Below, piece by piece: positions 57,087 through 64,000 of a DNA stretch of 64,000 nucleotides (positions are counted from its first letter, which is position 1; every line of letters begins with the position of its first letter). The DNA is taken from contig JADJUJ010000011.1 of assembly GCA_016710765.1 (NCBI GenBank), positions 16,318 to 80,317 on the forward strand, written 5' to 3'. The notes under the pieces are model-generated. The model was not told the DNA's origin and ran no database searches. It saw nothing but the letters and a program-made list of their open reading frames with translations. Origin of the DNA: Lewinellaceae bacterium (GTDB lineage: Bacteria; Bacteroidota; Bacteroidia; Chitinophagales; Saprospiraceae). The translations under genes were made by a program, and so were the position numbers.

Positions 57087-57284
57087 GGGGCTGTAGAGTT
57101 GGCTGTAGAGTAGGCTGTAGGGTTGGCTGTAGAGTAGGCTGTAAATGGGCTGTAGAGTGGACGATTTTATGTTAAACACCCACCTTTTGTTTAAATTTCC
57201 AGTGAATAAATATTCAAAAAATCCCAATTTACAACCTATTTAAACCCAACCCTACGGCCTATTTACCGCCTACTCTACAGCCCC
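57087..57284. repeat. Inverted pair of degenerate 12-bp tandem arrays
   Basis: Left arm 57089-57160: six head-to-tail copies of about GGCTGTAGAGTA (57089, 57101, 57113, 57125, 57137, 57148). Right arm 57223-57284: five copies of the same unit inverted. Variant units are in register: the third from each outer end carries GTAGGGTT, the fifth carries GTAAAT. The arms can thus form one long imperfect hairpin with a ~60-base AT-rich loop. It fills the whole space between the stops of two convergent genes (57085 and 57287). Confidence 0.8.
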
Positions 57285-57286
57285 TT

Positions 57287-58288
57287 TCAAATCACCTGAA
57301 ACCCAAACGCATAAGGATCATCTTCATCGTCGATAATGATTTGGTTGTACCCTGTAATGCGGGCCCAGCCTTCAATGCTTGGAACAATAGCCGGGTAGGG
57401 ACCACAGTTGGTACTGTTTTCAACCCTTCCGGTGAACATGCTACCAATGATGCTTTCGTGAACGAATTGATCTCCGGGTTTCAATTTTCCTTTGGCTGCC
57501 CATTGGGCCATGCGGGCAGATGTTCCGGTGCCGCAGGGGGAGCGGTCGATGGCTTTGTCGCCATAGAACACCGCATTACGTGCATCGGCCTCTGGTGAAA
57601 TCGTTTTTCCAGTCCAAAGAAGATGGCTGAGGCCTTTTATTTTTTCGTCCAGCGGATGCACAAAGGTATGGGCTGCATTCAGCCGTTGGCGCAGCACAGG
57701 GCTCCAGCGAATCAGGTCAGCGGCGGTAAAATGCTCCAATCCGGGGAAGTTTTCTTGCGGGTCGACAATCGCGTAAAAGTTGCCGCCATAGGCTACGTCA
57801 ACATGCAATGGTCCCAAATCCGGACATTCCACCTTCAGGTTTTCCAGGTACAAAAAGGAGGGTACATTGGTGAGTTTTACGGATTTCACTTTTTTGCCTT
57901 CCTGGTGATACGTTACCAGCACCAGTCCCGCTGGTGTTTCCAGCCGCAGCCGACCCGGAGTTTTGGGTTGTACCAGTCCTTCCTCGATCATAATGGTCAC
58001 CGTGCCAATCGTGCCATGTCCACACATGGGCAGGCATCCGCTGGTTTCGATGAACAGGATAGCAATATCGTTGGCAGGATCATGGGGTGGATATAAGATG
58101 CTTCCCGACATCATATCGTGGCCACGCGGTTCAAACATCAGTCCTTTCCGGATCCAATCGTAATGCTCCATGAAATAGAGCCGGCGCTCGCCCATACTGT
58201 TGCCCTCCAGCAAGGGGGCGCCCCCTGCTACCAGCCTGACCGGGTTGCCGCAGGTATGGGCATCAATGCAAAAGAAGGTCTTATGCAT
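57287..58288 (-). CDS. 4-hydroxyproline 2-epimerase (proline racemase family)
   Basis: 333 aa. Interconverts trans-4-hydroxy-L-proline and cis-4-hydroxy-D-proline without cofactor. Catalytic Cys pair: CLPMCGHGTIG (about residue 88) and RSPCGTGTSARMA (about 253). The first Cys marks an epimerase, as opposed to the dehydratase paralogues with Ser/Thr there. Start ATG 58286-58288 overlaps the upstream aldehyde dehydrogenase stop by eight bases. Context (ketoglutarate-semialdehyde dehydrogenase, DapA-like deaminase) supports hydroxyproline over proline. Intact. Confidence 0.92.
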   Translation of the reverse strand: MHKTFFCIDAHTCGNPVRLVAGGAPLLEGNSMGERRLYFMEHYDWIRKGLMFEPRGHDMMSGSILYPPHDPANDIAILFIETSGCLPMCGHGTIGTVTIMIEEGLVQPKTPGRLRLETPAGLVLVTYHQEGKKVKSVKLTNVPSFLYLENLKVECPDLGPLHVDVAYGGNFYAIVDPQENFPGLEHFTAADLIRWSPVLRQRLNAAHTFVHPLDEKIKGLSHLLWTGKTISPEADARNAVFYGDKAIDRSPCGTGTSARMAQWAAKGKLKPGDQFVHESIIGSMFTGRVENSTNCGPYPAIVPSIEGWARITGYNQIIIDDEDDPYAFGFQVI

Positions 58289-59876
58289 GGTTTACTTTCT
58301 TTTTGGAGTACAGGCCATCCACCATTCGCCAGATGCGCAACGGATTGCTGTCGCGAAGTTCGGGCGGGAGCAGTCGCTGCGGGCAGTTTTGAAAGGCCAG
58401 GGGCCGTACAAAGCGGCGGATGGCGCCAGTGCCAACCGAGGTGAAGCGCGCATCTGTACTGGCGGGGTAGGGGCCGCCATGTTGCATGGCATGGCCAACT
58501 TCAACGCCGGTGGGTACAATGTTGTAAATGAGCCGGCCCACTTTTTCCTGCAGCAGTTCACCCAGGGGGCGGCTGGCACGCAAATCTTTGTCGGTGCCCA
58601 TCAGGCTGGCGGTCAGTTGCCCTTGCAAGATGGAGGCTACTTTTTGCATGCCTCTAGGGCTTTTGCACAACACCAGCAGGCTAAAAGGGCCAAATATTTC
58701 CTCCTGGAGTCTGGGGTTTTTCAAAAAATCTTTCTCCTGCACTTTGGCCAGCAAGGGCCGCGCGAGGAAGGGTTTGGCGTTATTGTCTTCACCAACCAGT
58801 GCCTTCACGCCTTTTTCCCGAATGCTGCTGGCGCTGCTTTGGGAGTAGTTTTCGTAGATGCTTTTGTTGAGCATGGTCGCAGCCGGATGTTGTGCGAAGG
58901 CCGATCGCAGGGCCGTTTCGAAGGCAGGGGTGTACTCATTTTCAAGACAAATGATAAGGCCGGGATTGGTGCAAAACTGACCGGCGCCGAGGTTGACAGA
59001 GGCAGCCAGTTGCTGGGCCAGTGGGGTAGTTTGTGCGGCCATGATTTCTGGTAAAACAAAAATCGGGTTTACGCTCCCCATTTCTGCAAACACAGGAATG
59101 GGTTCGGGACGCTTCGCCGCCAGGTCAAACAGGGCTTTTCCACCCCTGAATGAACCGGTAAAGGCTACGGCTTTGGTCATCGGATGCTCCACCAACCACT
59201 TCCCAAGGTCGTTGCCACGTCCGTACAGGGTGGAAAAAACACCTTCGGGCATGCCAGTTTTGCGGGCGGCGTTCAGGATGGCTGCTGCGACCAGGGCATT
59301 GGTTCCTGGGTGCGATTCGTGGGCCTTTACCACGACAGGACAACCAGCGGCCAGGGCAGCAGCGGTATCTCCTCCTGCAGTCGAGAATGCAAGTGGAAAG
59401 TTGCTGGCCGTAAATACCACTACGGGCCCCATGGCAACGAGCATTTTGCGGATATCGGGTCTGGGAAGTGGCTGCCGCTGGGGCATGGCCGGATCGATTA
59501 CGGCTTCAACCCAGGAGCCCTCGTCCAGCAATTGTGCGAAAAGCCGCAATTGGCCGCAGGTGCGTCCCCGTTCTCCGGTAATCCGGCCTTCAGGGAGCCC
59601 ACTTTCCTGCACGGCGCGCTGAATGAGCGTATCACCGATTGCTTCAATGGATTCGGCTATGGCCCTTAGAAAAGCGGCTTTTTGTTTTCCGGAGCAGTTC
59701 CGGTAGGTTTTCCAGGCTGTTTGTGCTATCTGAAGGGCCTTGTCCGCTTCTGTGGGGGTAGCCACAGAAAAGCGCCCAGGTAGTGTTTCGCCATTGGAGG
59801 GGTTGATGGCGCTGATGCGTTCATCGCTTTGTGCGGACAGGGCGAATCCAATCTGGTTTTGCTCAATCAGGGACAT
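58281..59876 (-). CDS. 2,5-dioxovalerate (alpha-ketoglutarate semialdehyde) dehydrogenase
   Basis: 531 aa, the long form of aldehyde dehydrogenase typical of KGSA dehydrogenases. Motifs: FTASNFPLAFSTAGGDTAAALAAG, VVVKAHESHPGT, VAFTGSFRGGKAL, general-base Glu in PVFAEMGSVNP, catalytic Cys in NLGAGQFCTNPGL, and EIFGPFSLLV. Oxidises alpha-KGSA to alpha-ketoglutarate with NAD(P), the last step of hydroxyproline breakdown. 11 bases after the DapA-like gene and overlapping the epimerase gene. Intact. Confidence 0.92.
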   Translation of the reverse strand: MSLIEQNQIGFALSAQSDERISAINPSNGETLPGRFSVATPTEADKALQIAQTAWKTYRNCSGKQKAAFLRAIAESIEAIGDTLIQRAVQESGLPEGRITGERGRTCGQLRLFAQLLDEGSWVEAVIDPAMPQRQPLPRPDIRKMLVAMGPVVVFTASNFPLAFSTAGGDTAAALAAGCPVVVKAHESHPGTNALVAAAILNAARKTGMPEGVFSTLYGRGNDLGKWLVEHPMTKAVAFTGSFRGGKALFDLAAKRPEPIPVFAEMGSVNPIFVLPEIMAAQTTPLAQQLAASVNLGAGQFCTNPGLIICLENEYTPAFETALRSAFAQHPAATMLNKSIYENYSQSSASSIREKGVKALVGEDNNAKPFLARPLLAKVQEKDFLKNPRLQEEIFGPFSLLVLCKSPRGMQKVASILQGQLTASLMGTDKDLRASRPLGELLQEKVGRLIYNIVPTGVEVGHAMQHGGPYPASTDARFTSVGTGAIRRFVRPLAFQNCPQRLLPPELRDSNPLRIWRMVDGLYSKKKVNHA

Positions 59877-59887
59877 GCTACGGGGAT

Positions 59888-60802
59888 TTAAAGGTGAAGG
59901 TAGTCGGGGAGCTGTGGTCGGCTGGCCAGTCCTTTCTCCAGAATGGCCAGCACCCGTTCGCGTTCGGCGCCCTGCAGAACCTGTCGGGGCGCCCGGACAT
60001 GTTCGGTGCCCAATCCGGTCATGGCTTCTGCCAATTTAATATTTTGAACCAGTTGGGGGTGGATATCCAGTTCCAGTATCGGCAAAAACCAGCGGTAAAT
60101 GGCCAGTGCTTCTGCTACCCGACCGGCTTTGGCCAGGCGGTAAATGGCCACGGTTTCGCGGGGGAAGGCATCTACCAATCCGGCTACCCAGCCATCGGCA
60201 CCCATGAGCAATTCTTCCAGTGCGAGGGTATCCACGCCGCATAAAATCTTTAGGCGGTCGCCAAAACGCGCTTTCATTCGCGTAACATTTGAAACATCGC
60301 GGGTGCTTTCCTTAATCGCCTGTATGGAATCAAATTGCAACAACTCCTCCAACATATCGAGGCTCACTTCCACTTTGTAGTCGACCGGGTTGTTGTACAC
60401 CAAAATGGGCAAGTCGGTGCTTTTTGCCACTGCCGAAAAGTGCATGACTGTTTCTGCATCGGTTGGTTTGTACATCATCGGAGGGAGCACCATCAGTCCG
60501 TCGGCGCCTGCTGCTGCTGCCTGAACGGCCAATTGCATGGCTGCGTTGGTGCTGCCTTCTGCTATGTTGAGCAGCACCGGAACACGACCTTTTACAAAAT
60601 CCAGGGTTTCCGTCAGGAGTTGCAGGCGTTCTTCCTGCCGTAAAGTGCTGGATTCTCCAAGCGAACCGGCCAGAATCAGGCCATCGACACCTGCTGTTAT
60701 TTGTGCCTCAACATTGTGCATCAGCCCCGGAATATCGAGGTTGCCATGTACATCGAATGCGGTAGTAAGGGCGGGGTAAACGCCATTCCAGGAAATATTC
60801 AT
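59888..60802 (-). CDS. DapA-family lyase, likely 1-pyrroline-4-hydroxy-2-carboxylate deaminase
   Basis: 304 aa TIM barrel of the dihydrodipicolinate synthase family: ILAGSLGESSTLRQEE (substrate loop), LVYNNPVDYKVEVS, and the Schiff-base lysine in IQAIKESTRDV (about residue 165). In this family the cluster with a hydroxyproline epimerase and KGSA dehydrogenase marks the deaminase that turns 1-pyrroline-4-hydroxy-2-carboxylate into alpha-KGSA and ammonia. The specific reaction is inferred from neighbours. First of the three catabolic genes, 20 bases after rsmI. Intact. Confidence 0.85.
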   Translation of the reverse strand: MNISWNGVYPALTTAFDVHGNLDIPGLMHNVEAQITAGVDGLILAGSLGESSTLRQEERLQLLTETLDFVKGRVPVLLNIAEGSTNAAMQLAVQAAAAGADGLMVLPPMMYKPTDAETVMHFSAVAKSTDLPILVYNNPVDYKVEVSLDMLEELLQFDSIQAIKESTRDVSNVTRMKARFGDRLKILCGVDTLALEELLMGADGWVAGLVDAFPRETVAIYRLAKAGRVAEALAIYRWFLPILELDIHPQLVQNIKLAEAMTGLGTEHVRAPRQVLQGAERERVLAILEKGLASRPQLPDYLHL

Positions 60803-60822
60803 GCGATTTGGTTTAATAGTGC

Positions 60823-61490
60823 TTAACTGTTTGCTCCTTGTACAACCACCACAATTTCTCCTTTTACCTCTTTGCTTGAAAAATGCGCTTTGAGTTCCTC
60901 CAGGGAGGCTGTTTTTATTTCTTCAAACATTTTACTGATCTCGCGGGCTACGCAAGCCTGTCGGTCTGAGCCGCAAAAAGCAATCAACTCGTCGAGGCAT
61001 TTGAGCAGGCGGAATGGCGATTCGTACAGAATAAAGGTATTGGGCAAAGCAGAGAGGTATTTCAGCCGGGTTTGCCGGCCTTTTTTATGGGGTAAAAACC
61101 CTCAAAATGGAAAGCGTCACTGGGTAATCAGCTGGCTGCCAGGGCCGGGACAAAAGCGGTAGCCCCCGGCAAGCAGGTGACGCTGATGCCTCTCCGAACG
61201 CAAGCCCGCACCAGCAGGAAACCCGGATCGCTAATGCCGGGTGTGCCGGCGTCGGAAATAAGCGCCATGTCGGCGCCCGCTTCGAGTTCATCAACAATAC
61301 GCTCCACAACCGCGTGCTCATTGTGGGCATGGAAAGCCCTGAGCCTGGTTTCAATGCCATGGTGGTCCAATAACCGTTTGCTCGTCCGGGTGTCTTCTGC
61401 CAACACAACCGGCACCTCCTTCAGGATTCTGATGGCACGGAGGGTGATGTCTTCCAGATTGCCAATGGGGGTTGGGACGAGGTAGAGCAT
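60823..61490 (-). CDS. rsmI: 16S rRNA (cytidine(1402)-2'-O)-methyltransferase (stop and frameshift)
   Basis: Corrected length 222 aa. SAM-dependent tetrapyrrole-methylase-like fold: LYLVPTPIGNLEDITLRA, VVLAEDTRTSKRLL, ISDAGTPGISDPG, then FEGFLPHKKGRQTRL and FILYESPFRL. Two lesions: TGA at 61128-61130 where Gly (GGA) of AASGLPSDAFHF is expected, and one T missing from the run at 61094-61098. Both lie within 40 bases; with them fixed, the gene reads to 60823. It sits between purS and the hydroxyproline genes on the minus strand with gaps of 23 and 20 bases. Confidence 0.93.
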
Positions 61491-61513
61491 GGTAGGGGAA
61501 TGCGGGATTGGAC

Positions 61514-61765
61514 TTACTGTTGGACGAGGGTGTAGTGGTACATTTCCACGATTGGGTTGGCCAGTAGTTTTTGACAGGCTGTTTCAACCGTGCTGCGGGC
61601 TGCATCTTCAGAGGCAGCATCCAATATCATGGTGACGTGGCGGCCAATGCGTACATCGGTAACACCGCTAAGGTCAAGGTGATCAAGGTTGTTCAACACC
61701 GTTTTGCCCTGTGGGTCCAACAGTTCCTTATGGGGCATGACGTCTATTTCGGCAATAAATTTCAT
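61514..61765 (-). CDS. purS: Phosphoribosylformylglycinamidine synthase subunit PurS
   Basis: 83 aa. Small subunit of the three-part FGAM synthase (PurS/PurQ/PurL) of purine synthesis. Recognised by MKFIAEIDVMPHKELLDPQGKTV, VTDVRIGRHVTMIL and LANPIVEMYHYTL. purQ and purL are not in the window. 23 bases after the corrected pssA stop. Intact. Confidence 0.93.
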   Translation of the reverse strand: MKFIAEIDVMPHKELLDPQGKTVLNNLDHLDLSGVTDVRIGRHVTMILDAASEDAARSTVETACQKLLANPIVEMYHYTLVQQ

Positions 61766-61788
61766 AATGTGTTATTTCAGATTGAAGT

Positions 61789-62492
61789 TCAGTGCGTGGT
61801 TTTTTTTTTCGAAAAGCAATAGAGTAGGCGATGTAAGCAACAACGATCAGGGCAAAGGCAAGTTCCTGTACGGCCCACAGCAGCAGCGCAAAGAGCAAGA
61901 GCAGCAGCAGCAGTGCTTCGTTGCCCCGCCAGCGAAAGCCACTTATTTTTAACCCGGCCAGCGGAAGTTCCGAGACCATCAATACTCCGAGCACCACCGT
62001 GATAGCATACAACAGCCAGTGGTTGTTTTGGATAAAATCGCCGAAACCAAACCGATTGTAATAGGCGCCAAGGGTAAGGCTGAGCACCACCAGCGTAGCA
62101 GCAGTGTACTGAGGCCCAGGAAATAACTGCTTTGGCGGGTGTCAATATTGAATTTACCCAGTCGAAAGGCTGCCAGCATGGAAAAAATAAAGGCTGGTAA
62201 AGCGGCGGCAACAAAAGGCATCCCGATGGTATTGGCCGGTAAAAGAAGTTGGTACAGCATGAAGCCCGGTACGACCCCAAAAGAAACTACATCGGCCAGG
62301 GAGTCGAGCAACACCCAATGGGCCCGACACCTTTAGTGCGCGGGCAATCAGGCCATCGGCGGTATCGCAGGCAAAGCTGCCCAAAAGAAACCACAGTGCC
62401 AGATCGGGCCGATGATTGGCCACCTGGATCAGGGCGCAAACGCCAAAAAACAGGTTAAAAAGGGTAATGGTATTAGGAAGTTGGGTCAACAT
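61789..62492 (-). CDS. pssA: CDP-diacylglycerol--serine O-phosphatidyltransferase (frameshifted)
   Basis: Corrected length 235 aa. Makes phosphatidylserine, precursor of phosphatidylethanolamine. CDP-alcohol phosphatidyltransferase motif: FACDTADGLIARALKVSGP(IG)VLLDSLAD, the D-x2-D-G-x2-A-R-x8-G-x3-D-x3-D signature split by errors. About seven membrane helices. Bases missing: one C-strand G/C in each of the runs 62314-62316 and 62321-62323, one near 62105 (LSTPAATLVVLSL), and one A in the run of ten at 61800-61809, which sets the end at TGA 61789-61791 (KKKTTH). Start ATG 62490-62492. Confidence 0.88.
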
Positions 62493-62785
62493 GCGCAGAT
62501 TTGGTGGCCAGGTGCGCAAAAGTAACAGGTTTTACGGGATTAATGGAGGACTGGAGCGGGTTTGTGCCAGTGTTCAGTCGATAAATTTGTTTGCCATTTT
62601 TCAGCAATTTTTAAATTAATTCTCTCAAAAAGGTATCCCACGGGCGATTTCAGCGTTTTAAGAAAACTTTCACACTACTTTTGGCCAACAAAAGGCTATC
62701 TTCTTGCGTCTTAACCAAACAGGCACGCTATAATCCGCTCAATTTTTGTACCCGCCAAAACCAACATGATTAAGTACCCGATACT

Positions 62786-64000
62786 ATGAGACTTAGCCTA
62801 CTTTTTACCCCTATCTTTTTATTTGTGGCGACGCTTGCACTAGCGCAGCCGTCTAACGATGATTGTACCACTCCCATCGTACTGACCAACGTCAACAATT
62901 TTTGCAGCAATTCGGGCGCTTACACCAATGTCGGCGCAACGCCCAGTTCCTATGGCCCGGCCACTTGTTTTACCAGCACCCAAAATGATGTTTGGTTTGC
63001 ATTTACGGCCATTGCTACGGATGTGAATATTGTGGTTCGCGGCACCACCAACCAGGGTTCAGGCGGTACGCTGACCAACCCACAACTTGCCATCTACAGC
63101 GGCAGTTGTGGCGGAACCATCAATCAGCTGGAATGCCAAACGGCGCCAGCAGGAGCCAATGTGGTGGAGGCGTATCAGGGCGGACTCTTTGTAGGAACAA
63201 CCTATCTGATCAGGGTGCAGGGTGTTGGTGGTACTACCGGGACCTTCCAGGTTTGCATCAACAATTATAACCCTCCACAGGAGCCAACTTCCGACTGCCC
63301 AACGGCTTCGATTTTGTGTGATAAATCCTCTTTCGTGGTGCAAAGTGTCACTGGCGCCGGTTCGAACGTCACTGAAATGGACGATGCTTCCTGCTTTTTC
63401 AATGGCTCCCCGGTCAACAATGAATCGAATTCCTCCTGGTTTGTCTGGACTTGTTCGCAATCGGGCACCCTTGAGTTTACCCTGACGCCCAACAATGCTC
63501 CCGACGATCTGGACTTTGTCGTGTACCGGCTCCCAGGTGGTATCGGGAATTGCCAGGGAAAAGAGGTTTTGCGCTGCATGGCGTCGGGTTCCTTCAGTTT
63601 TCCAAGTCCTTGCATGGGCCCCACAGGGCTTCAGGCTGGGGAAAGCGACACCAGTGAGGATGCTGGCTGTCTGCAGGCCGATGACAATGCCTGGCTGGCT
63701 CCCCTCAATATGGTTGCCGGCGAAACTTATGCACTGGCGGTAAACAACTTTTCGCTTGGCGGCAATGGTTTTTCTGTGGATTTCGGTGGCACGGGCTTGT
63801 TTCTTGGTCCGGAAGCTACTTTTACCACCGTTCCCAGTGCTATTTGCCTCGATGATACCATCACGGTAATAGATGCCTCCACCTTTGCACTGGGGTCCAT
63901 CACCGAGTGGCAGTGGAGTTTTGGCTCGGATGCCATGCCACAAACTGCCACGGGGCAGGGACCACACAAAGTAGCCTTCAGCCAGTCGGGACCACACCCC
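62786..64000 (+). CDS. Large secreted PKD-domain protein, 3'-partial
   Basis: Open from ATG 62786 to the last base (405 codons, no stop), so the protein continues beyond the window. Signal peptide MRLSLLFTPIFLFVATLALAQ; then two ~170-residue Cys-containing beta modules that each begin like NDDCTTPIVLTNVNNFC and SDCPTASILCDKSSF and contain DVWFAFTA / SSWFVWTC, a form common at the N termini of Bacteroidota gliding-type proteins. From about residue 340 a PKD domain begins (ATFTTVPSAICLDDTITV, SITEWQWSFG). Such proteins usually end in a type B sorting domain and pair with PorP/SprF partners; the end is not visible here. Adhesin or surface role inferred. Confidence 0.87.
   Translation, partial: MRLSLLFTPIFLFVATLALAQPSNDDCTTPIVLTNVNNFCSNSGAYTNVGATPSSYGPATCFTSTQNDVWFAFTAIATDVNIVVRGTTNQGSGGTLTNPQLAIYSGSCGGTINQLECQTAPAGANVVEAYQGGLFVGTTYLIRVQGVGGTTGTFQVCINNYNPPQEPTSDCPTASILCDKSSFVVQSVTGAGSNVTEMDDASCFFNGSPVNNESNSSWFVWTCSQSGTLEFTLTPNNAPDDLDFVVYRLPGGIGNCQGKEVLRCMASGSFSFPSPCMGPTGLQAGESDTSEDAGCLQADDNAWLAPLNMVAGETYALAVNNFSLGGNGFSVDFGGTGLFLGPEATFTTVPSAICLDDTITVIDASTFALGSITEWQWSFGSDAMPQTATGQGPHKVAFSQSGPHP

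Noticed and set aside
57033..57227. A short minus-strand frame with repeated Y-S-L-L-Y-S-Q peptides
   Set aside because: It is just the translation of the 12-mer DNA repeat; it overlaps the end of the DUF4175 gene and has no supporting features.
61128..61130. TGA in rsmI as a selenocysteine codon
   Set aside because: RsmI has Gly at this place (AASGLP), not Cys, there is no sign of a SECIS element, and a frameshift lies 30 bases away; an error is simpler.

Overview
The window looks like chromosome of a Bacteroidota member, most likely in or near Saprospiria. Direct signs are a PorP/SprF-type type IX secretion membrane protein, several exported proteins with signal peptides and C-terminal sorting domains, a DUF4175 coiled-coil protein, a bactofilin next to AtpZ, a GYDIA-type GHMP kinase, and promoters of the Bacteroidetes TAnnTTTG type. 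I see no phage, insertion sequence, CRISPR array, tRNA or rRNA. Genus and species cannot be read from the sequence alone.

Layout. 1-2400: the end of a sulfatase-modifying-factor (FGE/SUMF1) protein that runs without an in-frame stop into an ECF sigma factor, then a membrane anti-sigma-like protein. 2437-4486: an IGHMBP2-like SF1 helicase, convergent with the str operon (rpsL-rpsG-fusA, 4568-7864), which is preceded by a HAD phosphatase, a TMTC-like glycosyltransferase with TPRs and a ferredoxin-reductase-like flavoprotein. 11395-11789 holds no gene but has a very GC-rich block with a 16-base C run. 11790-18065 is a minus-strand gene train: rlmD, a PlsC-like acyltransferase, thrB, a secreted GH20 hexosaminidase and a GHMP kinase. 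18231-24662: Hsp20, a GNAT acetyltransferase, a secreted metalloprotease and alaS. 24683-31716: uvrA, deoC, a SPOR protein with RodA, and tgt. 32044-36680: PorP/SprF, bactofilin, AtpZ, a small membrane protein, DinB and an acyl-CoA ligase. 36774-46243: lpxH with a TrpF-like protein, two large exported beta-propeller proteins, a DUF2071 protein and a helical-repeat protein. 46486-48609: iscS-iscU-iscA. 49006-53599: methylmalonyl-CoA mutase small subunit, a DUF1905/YdeI protein, an FAH-family protein, a secreted amidohydrolase and a DUF6263 lipoprotein. 53754-57085: the DUF4175 protein, followed by an unusual inverted array of 12-mers. 57287-62492: a minus-strand train pssA-purS-rsmI followed by three trans-4-hydroxy-L-proline catabolic genes. 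62786-64000: the start of a large secreted PKD-domain protein that leaves the window.

A dominant technical feature is that about 14 genes, several of them essential (fusA, alaS, pssA), carry single-base indels, mostly in homopolymers and mostly deletions, and three carry in-frame stops created by substitution. This pattern fits consensus sequencing error much better than gene decay. I annotate those genes as whole loci, give the position of each lesion, and derive corrected lengths by inference.

Functionally the region is mostly housekeeping (translation, tRNA and rRNA modification, Fe-S assembly, envelope synthesis) mixed with the exported-protein repertoire of a type IX-secreting bacterium and one amino-acid catabolic cluster. 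I found no clearly new defence or mobile system. The items most worth a second look are the in-register inverted 12-mer array at 57087-57284, the cluster of lesions at the UvrA Walker A motif, a TrpF-like protein lacking the catalytic cysteine beside lpxH, the hydroxyproline cluster lacking its oxidase, a palindrome in the iscS leader, and the FGE/sigma-factor junction.
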